From Bimuria novae-zelandiae CBS 107.79 (lineage: Eukaryota; Ascomycota; Dothideomycetes; Pleosporales; Didymosphaeriaceae): a stretch of DNA of 64,000 nucleotides. The DNA lies in the NCBI GenBank assembly GCA_010015655.1, contig ML976781.1, positions 1-64,000 of the forward strand, written 5' to 3'. A model generated the notes under the pieces. The model worked only from the letters and a program-made list of their open reading frames with translations. It was not told where the DNA came from and made no database searches. The position numbers and the translations under genes are program-made. Shown one piece after another: positions 55,593-64,000 of the stretch. How positions within the stretch are numbered: position 1 is the stretch's first letter; every line of letters begins with the position of its first letter.

Positions 55593-57932
55593 TTGTCGAC
55601 CTCTTCCTTGCGCTTCCCTCTGATCGGTCTTGCATAGCTTTGTGTTTTCTGCATGGCACATCGGCGTTACATGGGATGGGGCTCTTGCTATGAGATCGGT
55701 ACTGTTGAAGCTTTTTATATCCCATGGGTTGTTCTGTTCTCGCATCTATTTCTGCTTTGTATGATATAGTCGCTTTTGGTTCATGAGCTGATAGTATACA
55801 GCTTGTCCTGCTTATTAGCTATCAATAGGCGTTCTCGCCGCTGCACTTAATTCACATAGTAATGTTCATATTGCTTAATGGGATTCTACGCGCGTACATG
55901 CTCCTCGAATGCGTTTCTGAGTCCAGTGATTTCTATAGAGACACTCAACAGCAGCGAAAATCGAGTTTATCGCCGCCCAATCAAATATATAATATATCGA
56001 AGCCTCATTCAATCAGCCTCGCCGCCTCCATTTCTCCCTATAAATACTTTCCGCAAGAACTTTTCTATTGTAAGTACAGACGTCGCAGGCAGGATTCGAA
56101 CGCGGGCGCCGTCCCATCTTCACGCAGGGCAAAAAGATTTCCAAAAAAAAAAAAAAATGGCAAAACTAAAAGCCACTTCGAAATGCTGGCCCAACGAGCT
56201 TGCATTTTTGTATGGTTCGACGAGGCAATGTCTAGTGAGAAAGTATATATACGGGTATAATAGAGTGGGTGGTAGAGCTGTGTAGTGAGAGGTGAGAGGT
56301 GGAAAGGGAAGGAACGCTCGGGGTGGTGGGGTGAGTGAGGAAGGCGCGGGCTGGTGCTTTTTCGAAAAATGAGCTGAGCATGGTGGATATGAGGCGGTTC
56401 TTTGTAGTTATATAGGAGGCGGTTTTACAGGCGGTGGAGAGGGGCAGGCGAGCTGTGAGGTTTATTGATAGGTGATTTTGTAGAAGGACGAGAGCATACC
56501 AAGACAGGGGAATCTCAGCTCATTATGCGATCAGACATTCGCAGATCTGCGGACAAACTTAAGCTTATTTCACGATAGCCATTCTCGCGGTGACTTTAGA
56601 GGTACCGAACGCCTCCTCGCCAAATCAATCCCGCCTCCTTTAGAAGCAGTCCGGACGGTTTTAAGCGCTCTTGAACTAGCCTCCGCACCGGATTGAACCG
56701 ATCCAGCCGCCCAGGCCGCAGCGATAGAGATACACTCAGGGTCAACTGCGAATGCTTCATCCTCTCCACTCTCGCGCGCGATATTTCTCCTCGACGTAAC
56801 CCGAACAGCACGTCAATTTACGCAACTCCTAAACGTGCTCCGCCCATCGCAAGCGGCAGTACGCATAGTGCTTTTAGCTGCGCAATCTGGAGCCGACCAG
56901 GTCCATGATACTACTTAAATAGACGTGATTATCGTAACAGTCATTTATGCCTGTTATCAGAGTCGCCCGCGTCGTGCACACCACCTTGGGAAAAGAGTAT
57001 GAGTCTCAGGTCGTATACCACAACCGCGTCTACTCTAGACTCCTAGTACCTAGGTAGTCTTACACGTCGATGCGAGGACCTTCAGAGCAGTAGCTCGCTA
57101 ACGCGGGACTGTCTCGTTCTGTATGTGGTTCTCCACGCGAGAGTAAGAAGAGAGATGAAGTCATAAACTGCTGTGCATGGTTTCTGTGGTATTCGCATCC
57201 CTCGCGATTAAATAGAATAGAATACTACGTAGAAAAGTAGCCGAGTCAGAAGCAAAGCACTGTTTTGGCCTCTAGTATGCTGTGGTATGTCATCCTGCCT
57301 TGCGAAGTGAGAGGGGAAGATGCAAATCGTGCTGCGTAGAGGGGCCAAAGAGGAGGCATGCATGACATCTAATGGTTGCTGAGAACAAATAGTGACAGTA
57401 ACATGGTATCCTCCAAAGTGATCACCTATGCAACAATGACAAATTTCAGGCACTGAAGCCTCCCATGGCATTGCTATGTACCCGTACCCAACCGTCCCAA
57501 GCGCCATGCCGTGCCGATCCGATCCAGCAAGACCCAAGAACTAATACACAGTTGGAAGAAGAGTGAAAGAGAAGATGCAGCCCGCTCAAACCCGATCAAG
57601 CCATCATCCCAGCCAATCAACTCTTTTCCAATGCACCCAGAAGCACAAATGCAATGACAAGGTACGATACATGAAAGAACAGTAAGAGATGCGAGAGAGA
57701 GAAAGCCCGAGATGCCCTTCCTTGAGAGATGTTCTGCACCGTGAGGTACCCAACCACCAGTTTACCGAGAAGATAGAGCCAGATCGAAAACGCCAGTGAC
57801 AGTTGATCCCGTGTCGTGACAGAGAGCACATGCCGTAACCTGGTAGGTAGACCTGGTTCGTTCCCGTAAATCGTAAAATTACCGTATCATGATATCGTAA
57901 GTCGTATTCCAAATCGAATATAATGAGCCACA
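55593..57932. other. 2.3 kb intergenic stretch, no gene recognised
   Basis: AT-leaning sequence with short frames only. A run of 14 A occurs at 56144-56157. A tRNA-like GTTCGAATCC box on the minus strand (about 56090-56100) has no pairing arms. The 57.2-57.9 kb part would hold the 3' flank of PPS1. No repeats or transposon ends seen. Confidence 0.4.
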
Positions 57933-60186
57933 TCATCGTGAGTATGGCTTGTTCATCAGCGCGATCTCGCGCGCGATGGTGGCCCACTCAAGCTCGCGCC
58001 GAAGAGGCTCCTTGCGCCGCTGACGCTGGTACTCTTCCCACTTCAACAGTTCATATCTACAAAGATCAGCGTCATATTCAAGGTTACGGAGGGTAGTGCT
58101 TACGTGAATCGAAGATGAGGCTGAATGATAACATTAAGACGCCTCGCCCGCACGAAGCAGTAAGCTCGTGGGAATGAGAGACCCAGCTCATTCATAACCT
58201 CGGCAATGCATATGGTAGCAGACCGAGAAACACCAACCCGGCAGTGCACAAGAGTAGCGCCTCCTTCTCGCTTGCCTGCTTCTACCTAGAGTTAGGAAAC
58301 GTCACATGTGAGCGAGATAGTACGTACCGATGAACTTGAGACAACGACCAAACTCATCCCAAAGAGGATCGACTCCATTATCCTGAACACGATCCACCAT
58401 CATCAAATTCTCCGCAGGCCAATCGAGCTCCTCCCTGATATCATCCGGCCAGCTGACAGTCTCTCCAACACTGAGGATCCGCGTTATACCCAATTCGCGA
58501 AGTAGTTCGGGGTTGTTTGCATGCCCGAGATTACCGAGGTACATGTACGGAAGGATCCTGCTAGGCAAACTTCCATCAATGCGCGGCAACCAACGTGATT
58601 CTGAGATGTGGAAAGGGCTGCCTTGGAACCTAGGTGAGCTCTGTAAGATGCGACTCTGAATTTGGGTGAGGAGAGTAACATCCGATGGATAAGCGAAGAA
58701 GTTTCGGCCCTTGTCACGATGCAATCGGACCCAAGCTTCGTGTGCGGGCAGACCCTCTGCGTACATAAAGTAGGCTATGCCGAGCAACGAGGTCTCAGTG
58801 TAGCCGTCAGTGCAGTGGATCAACACCTTTCGCGGCTTTTCGATGTCTTCCAGCTCAATAGCCTCATCATCGGTCTCGCTCTTCTTGCGTTTACAGCGTC
58901 GCAGCTCCAAGGGATTGGCCAATTCGTAGATCCATTTGCAAGTATCCATCAGTCCATCGACTTCGGCGTGCGACCATGATGGCGGCATGATGCTCCCAGA
59001 TGACGGGAAGTCTAGTTGAAGAGGCCCTCTACGATCCTGCTTCTCCAACATGTTTCGCACTTTATGTAGAGTTGGTGGATCCGGGACATGAGCCATGTCG
59101 CTCGCCTCAATGAGCACATCAAACACCTGGTCACAACAAGAAGGATCCAAGGCGGGGTCCGGTGTCGGTCCGAGGAAAACGTTGCTGGAAATCTCAGACG
59201 CTTTTGACATTACGCACATCTCGTACCTCTCCCAGTAGGCTATCGAACGGTCAGTGATAGGGTTGCAGCGAATGGTCAGGACTCTTACAGAAGTCGAGAA
59301 CGTTACCCATCATGGCCCCCTTCGAATCAATAGCGACCAGATGAGGATAGTGTTCTTGGACATGATTGAAAGGATCTTGATTGGTCAGTTTGCATTGTCG
59401 AAATTGGAGTGCGTCATTGAGTGTCTCACCTGATAGCATGAACGTATTGAAAGAGCAGCGCGGAAAGCCATTTCTCGCTTCGTATTGGCGCTGCGCCTTG
59501 GAGAGGCGCTTTGCCAATGCGATTGTCTCACTGGGGCTGGTCCTGGTGTCACCATAGACGATGATGTCCGAGACCATGGCCAGCTTGCAAGCTTGAATCT
59601 GAAAGTTACGGACCGAGAAACCGTCTTTGGGATCACACTCGATGAAGCCGGTATCGCCTGGAGCAAGAAGTTCATCTGGTGCAATTGCACCCTTCAGTTT
59701 AGAGGAAGCCAAGTTTCCACCAGTCTTCACGATCGTCAGACCTCGAAGGCATCGCGGTACCTTCCGAGCGCTTTTCCGACGATTTGTAAAGAAGGCCAAT
59801 TGGATCTGGTTGTCTGCGTGCAGACCGTGCAACCAGGGGAAGACCTGATCTGGATTAGGCAGCGGCTGCGTTGCTACGTGCTCCAGTGCGTCCGCTAGCG
59901 TCTCTGCATTGATGGTGAATAGAGGAGGATCGTCTGAATATTCAGAGCAGTGCTTTGTGGGCGGGAAGGTGATGGATGAGGTCTCGAGGACACTGTCCCT
60001 GGTGGGAGGCGAAGCAGGAGGCGTTACAAGCCCGCGGTCCGGCACAGGGCCAGGTGAACACACGGGAATGTGTTTGTTCGGTATAGCAGCAGGCGTACCC
60101 CGGGACGACGTATTCAACTTCAGATGCGGCGGGGGCGTAGAAGAACGACCCGGCATGGACGGCGCTCTCGCCACGACAGCTGCCAT
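57933..60186 (-). CDS. PPS1: Dual-specificity protein phosphatase Pps1
   Basis: Five exons: 59430-60186, 59289-59375, 58328-59239, 58104-58281, 57933-58056, giving 685 aa. The start MAAVVARAPSMPGRSSTPPP leads a disordered N-terminus. A conserved N-terminal region follows (VFPWLHGLHADNQIQLAFFT, CLRGLTIVKTGGNLASSKLK), then FNTFMLSDPFNHVQEHYPHL and VAIDSKGAMMGNVLDFSYWE. A phosphatase-like segment VLIHCTDGYTETSLLGIAYF precedes the active domain YMYLGNLGHANNPELLRELG. The signature loop is VHCRVGVSRSATICIAEVMN (HC-x5-R, intact). The C-terminus is RFTYELLKWEEYQRQRRKEP. Family role: Tyr/Ser/Thr dephosphorylation linked to cell cycle and stress control in fungi. Confidence 0.93.
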
Positions 60187-61971
60187 GATTGTAGAGAGTG
60201 GCTGTCACGTATAAGTGCAGTTGAAGGCACGCAACGTGAAGCGATTCGATCTGGTGAGGAAGGATCGGCGGCGTGTGGCTAAGATGCGTCTGTAGACGGA
60301 AGCAATGCGCTAGGATGCCGTCCAAAAGGGAGGAGGCAAGGTCAATGGTGTAGAGCTACCGACAGCTGCGCACAGATAGACAAATGGACATGCCACGGAT
60401 GTGGTTCGCCCAAATGGCAAGTGCGGGGTGAAGGACTAGGATCACGGAAGGGTGGAGTGAGCCGGATCGATGTTGTATCGAGCAATTGGCGAGTATAGGG
60501 ATCCAGACAAAGCGACCGAGACGATGCCGTGCCGGTTAGTGGTCGAGCGGCTATCCGCACAGAACAGAAAGTCGATAACGGGATGCTGAGTTGAGCAGCG
60601 CGCACGCGAGCAAGGAAAGAGCACCCTGGGCGATGCCCTTGAAGCCGGCGTGAGACCTAAAGGGCGGCGACGATCGCGAACATGGTGATAGTGAAGTAAG
60701 TGAGGTGGACTACAAGTAAGAATTGGTGAGTGTGAGAGGGAGGATGAAGAGGGATCGAGGGGCACAGGTGGTGATACACAACGGAATGGTGTGGATGCTG
60801 GCTTGCCCCCCGCCCGTTGGCTATCGCACCCTAGCTGCATGGAACAAGGCGCCGTTCAATGAGCCCGTCCGATTCGAGCTCCATGCACGCTGCTGCAAGC
60901 TTATACCGATGGCGTCCTTCGGTTGGACTGCGATGTGCAGACTACTGGACATAAACTCAAAAGTAAAGCGTCTATGGGCTAGTTCAAGGCTGGCACTCTG
61001 CGCGTTACTCCATCCTTATCACCTTGTCGATATGGATTGCGCTGTAGCGAGCGAGGCCGGTGGGTCTTCCCCGCGAAAAGCACACGAACGACCCGCCGAT
61101 GCTCTCCCACCCGCTATCCCAAGCTGGCCAGCAGCGTCCCAGCTAGGCGCTGCCGGCACGAATTGGTCTCGGTCTGTCGCCGGGGGACATGCGGAAGTGC
61201 AGCCGGCCAGCAAGCATCGCGCACCGAAATTGGCTGCAGAACCCCACTGCACACGCGCATCAGCAATCCAAAACCACCTATTCGCCACCTCCCACCATCG
61301 CAAAGACCCATCGAGATCCACAACCCCGCCCCAACCTCATTGCTGGTACCGTTCACAAAGGATCAGAGTCCGATTCTCCCAGCAACTATCACGCCTCCCG
61401 CTTGACAATAGCAGTCTTCATTGTGCGATTGTCTCTGAGCGCAGTTGTGGCAATATGCTTTCTTTAATCTCGAATGGACCGCAAATCACGCTGTGAACGT
61501 ACTCCCAAGGCCTGCATTATGCGGCTTTAGCTCATAGCAGGGAACTTCACTCTGCGTACCAGCTCGCTAGATTAGCCTTCACGCTATCCATGAACTGCTG
61601 TGCAGTAGCCCAGCCTGGCTCACGTAGAATGACGATGTCGCGTGGCTGCGGTGAGCACTGTAGTGGCCTCAGCAAAGTGCCCTTGCCTAATGGACCCAAG
61701 AGCTAATGGTAGTGGTCTGCCATTGTGCATGCAGTGCGTGACTGCTGCGAACCCCAGAGGAGAGATCAGAGAGAATCTGGATGATGACCTGCTTCAGTAA
61801 TTGCTGCGTATCGTACATGCTCGCCATTTCCCTCCAAACGACAGATTCCGAATTGGACAGATCGCTGCGTATTCCCATAAATCCTTGAATACCATATAAC
61901 ACCCTATTTTAACACGCCGTTCGTGTTGCCGCATAGGACATTCCTTGCCGCTAGGGGTTTCCATAATATTC
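60187..61971. other. 1.8 kb between PPS1 and POLD4, no gene recognised
   Basis: It holds the PPS1 upstream region and the POLD4 3' flank. A 257-codon plus frame (60723-61496) overlaps several others, has Pro/Ala/Arg/His-biased low-information sequence and no motif, so it is not called. Confidence 0.4.
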
Positions 61972-62612
61972 TCAGACCTCGATCTCGGCGTGCGAGTTGA
62001 GGATATCGTCCATGATCGATCGTTGCACTGAGATCTTGTCCTTGCTATCCTGCTCCTGCAGCAACACGGCCAGAACTTCGATCGGAGGCTCAAGCCCAAG
62101 GCGATGCGCACGTTTCCAGCGCTTGAGGCGAGCAATACCAACGCAAGGCTGTTCAAATCTTGTTAGCGTACGATTGAAATAACTGCGATAACACTCACCC
62201 CGAATTGTCCCGTCATGTCAAACTTCCGCAGTATCTTCTCCTCTAGGCCGAAGTCTTTCTGGTGATACCGTGGCGCCGATCCTGAACTCAGCTTCGTCCA
62301 GTATGCTTGTAGCTGCTTAGGCTTGATCTGTCGCGCCTGGTCCTCCTCTGGTGTGCTCTGTGCTTGTTCTTGCACCTGCTCGGTTTGCTCGATGATCGCA
62401 GCCTCTGCTGTCGTGGGCGCATCCTCCTCTTCCACCTTCACCGTCGTAACCTCGAGTTTCTCCTCATTCTTTGCGCTCTCGGTGAGGATGTTCTTCTTCG
62501 CATTGGTAGCCCGCGCACCCGGTTTTGTGACCTTGTTTGAAGCACCGTGGAAAGCGAGCGTCGACTGAGTCGATTTGGCGGTCGCGCCCGTGCTGCGGCG
62601 TTTGGGAGGCAT
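61972..62612 (-). CDS. POLD4: DNA polymerase delta subunit 4 (POLD4/Cdm1 type), 196 aa
   Basis: Two exons, 62199-62612 and 61972-62148, joined over a 50-nt intron (GTGAGTGT...TTGAACAG). The N-terminus is basic, MPPKRRSTGATAKSTQSTLA with QSTLAFHG, a PCNA-interaction-like box lacking the usual last aromatic residues. A Glu/Lys-rich linker follows. The conserved domain runs DFGLEEKILRKFDMTGQFGP, CVGIARLKRWKRAHRLGLEP, PIEVLAVLLQEQDSKDKISV, QRSIMDDILNSHAEIEV. In the family this small nuclear subunit stabilises the polymerase delta complex at the fork. It is divergent from the neighbouring decapping enzyme. Confidence 0.92.
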
Positions 62613-63138
62613 CTTAGATGATACTCAAGCGATACTGGAGCTGAATAATGGGCTGTGCGGGTAGAGGGTTGGTCTGTGGTTGAGGGGTGCAGCTGTAGGA
62701 GTGATATCATTAGCGATCCGTGCTAGGTCTTGGCGCCGATCAGTCGCGCTTTCCCTGGTTGGCAGGGAGATACGCGAAAATGCGTGTGCATGTGACCTTC
62801 CAATCTACCATCTCTCGTCTTCCAGAGCCGGCCTAGCCAGTTCAGCTGCATAGTAATTGCTTACCTGGATTCATGTAAGTGATGCTCTAACCTCGCTCTT
62901 TAATCATGCCCCAGGCGACGATTAAAAGGCCTTTCCCTCGGCGGGGTATTTCCAAGGTTGTGCCAGAAACACATTCAACGCTATCTACGTGCTTTAATGT
63001 AGCAATATCTTATTTTGAAGATTGCGTGAACAGAAAATCTGTGTCAATCTGATTCAGATTTCATATTCTCTTTCTCATATCCGACGACCTTGTTGAATCT
63101 CTAACTTCCATCAGCTTTCTCCCCATCACCTACCCAGC
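62613..63138. promoter_or_regulatory. Bidirectional upstream region of POLD4 and the decapping enzyme
   Basis: 526 bp between divergent start codons, with C/T-rich tracts close to the plus-strand ATG (63090-63135). No TATA box seen. Confidence 0.4.
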
Positions 63139-64000
63139 ATGACCTCAACCACACCCCCCGACATCGCCAAAAGAGTCGAAGCTTACATCCCCCGCTTCCA
63201 ACTAACCCGCCTCCTCAACCAAGATCAAGCCGGCCGCCGCATCTCCCTCCTCGGCACCATAGACGCCCAGCCCGCGCTCCTCGTCGCCGAACGCGCCGCC
63301 TTCGCCATCGACCACGCCCACCTCACCTCCTTCCCCACCTCCCTAACCAAAATAAAAAACCTCGGCGCCAACGACATCTACTCGTGGTTCCTCGCGAACT
63401 CCAACCCCTCTGGGACTTCCACAAACGACGTGCCCCCAGACTTCAAGCTCAACCTGATCTACCCCTGCACAGAAAAGCACATCAAAAAATACTCTTCGCA
63501 GGGGCTGAGAGTTGTTACGGAGACGCCGGAGGTTTATGCAAAGTACGTGCGTATGTGGATCCAGCGGCAGCGGGAGAAGGGCACGCTGGACTGGGTGTTT
63601 AACGTCATCGAGGGGCGTGCCGAGCAGGAAGATGTGATTTACCGCGAGTCTGATCCTAAAGACGGATTCCTACTCGCGCCGGACTTGAATTGGGACCGCA
63701 AGACGCTCACAAGCCTGCACCTCCTATCGCTTGTAGAACGGCGCGATATATGGAGCGCGAGGGATCTTAAGAAGGGGGATGTAAAGTGGTTGAAGCACGT
63801 GCAGGCGAAGCTGCTGGATGCGACGACGAAGTTGTATCCGGAGATTGAGAGGGATCAGGTGAAGCTGTATGTACATTGTGAGTTGATTGCCCTTTGGTTT
63901 TTGCAGGTGCGTGGAGAGGTGGCTGATAGAACGAAGACCAGCCGACTTACCACCACTTCCATATCCATATTGTGCACGTCATGCTGGAAGCAGGCGCCAC
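63139..64000 (+). CDS. DCS1: Scavenger mRNA-decapping enzyme (DcpS/Dcs1), 3' end outside window
   Basis: Exon 1 is 63139-63877, the intron is 63878-63936 (GTGAGTTG...GAACGAAG), and exon 2 runs from 63937 past the window end. The protein starts MTSTTPPDIAKRVEAYIPRF. The N-terminal domain includes FKLNLIYPCTEKHIKKYSSQ and RVVTETPEVYAKYVRMWIQR. The hinge and catalytic domain follow with PDLNWDRKTLTSLHLLSLVE, WLKHVQAKLLDATTKLYPEI and, across the splice, YHHFHIHIVHV, the histidine-triad motif (His-x-His-x-His-x-x). In the family it hydrolyses m7GpppN caps left after 3'-5' mRNA decay. About 270 of the usual 320-350 residues are present. Confidence 0.93.
   Translation, partial: MTSTTPPDIAKRVEAYIPRFQLTRLLNQDQAGRRISLLGTIDAQPALLVAERAAFAIDHAHLTSFPTSLTKIKNLGANDIYSWFLANSNPSGTSTNDVPPDFKLNLIYPCTEKHIKKYSSQGLRVVTETPEVYAKYVRMWIQRQREKGTLDWVFNVIEGRAEQEDVIYRESDPKDGFLLAPDLNWDRKTLTSLHLLSLVERRDIWSARDLKKGDVKWLKHVQAKLLDATTKLYPEIERDQVKLYVHCELIALWFLQVRGEVADRTKTSRLTTTSISILCTSCWKQAP

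Noticed and set aside
56085..56160. A tRNA gene on the minus strand suggested by a GTTCGAATCC box
   Set aside because: The bases on either side of the loop do not pair as a T-stem (CCGCG against CCTGC), and no acceptor stem, D-arm or anticodon arm could be drawn upstream. The A/T run adjacent to it also breaks any tRNA model. It is probably a chance B-box.
60723..61496. A 257-codon plus-strand frame between PPS1 and POLD4
   Set aside because: Low-information composition, overlap with several frames on both strands and no motif. It spans the PPS1 upstream region.

Overview
This is a 64 kb piece of a filamentous ascomycete genome, most likely a Dothideomycete (the class is inferred). The evidence is short GT-AG introns in most genes, fungal-specific protein families (YVC1, ATG18, PPS1, TYW4/PPM2), and transposon blocks that are extremely TpA-rich with shattered reading frames. 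That last pattern is the usual mark of repeat-induced point mutation (RIP).

Positions 1-18.7 kb hold a nest of mobile elements that can be taken apart by terminal inverted repeats and TA target duplications. Pogo-like element A (partial) abuts pogo-like element B. B carries a Tc1/mariner insertion and pogo-like element D. D carries a Ty3/gypsy retrotransposon on the minus strand, and the retrotransposon carries pogo-like element F. Pogo-like element C follows B directly. The stack cuts a GH13 maltase-type alpha-glucosidase just after its catalytic Asp. After that pseudogene come two more pogo-like elements, G and E (20.6-24.7 kb), about 2.4 kb of gene-poor unique sequence with one possible small gene, and a complete but RIP-degraded hAT element with a perfect 8-bp target duplication (27.1-30.1 kb).

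From 30.3 kb the sequence is gene-bearing and of normal composition. In order it holds a 478-aa nuclear-looking protein of unknown function (minus), the 16-exon vacuolar TRP channel YVC1 (plus), a C2H2 zinc-finger factor (plus), and a 3.4 kb stretch with no convincing gene. Next come a small hypothetical coding piece beside a hAT-type miniature element with perfect 8-bp duplications, a PI31/Fub1 proteasome regulator (minus), two decayed leucine-rich-repeat paralogues (plus), and a decayed berberine-bridge-type FAD oxidoreductase (minus). Then come TYW4/PPM2 (minus) and ATG18 (plus) facing away from each other, the dual-specificity phosphatase PPS1 (minus), and a DNA polymerase delta small subunit (minus) divergent from a scavenger decapping enzyme (plus) that runs off the end.

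The intact genes are housekeeping genes (autophagy, tRNA modification, proteasome, replication, mRNA cap turnover, vacuolar calcium) and do not form a pathway cluster. The window reads as a boundary between a transposon-rich, RIP-affected compartment and a conserved gene compartment, with accessory genes decaying near it. Exon boundaries of the intact genes were built by hand from splice signals and family motifs. For YVC1, C2H2, PI31, TYW4, ATG18, PPS1, POLD4 and the 478-aa gene the exon lengths add up to whole codons. No tRNA, rRNA or CRISPR array was found.
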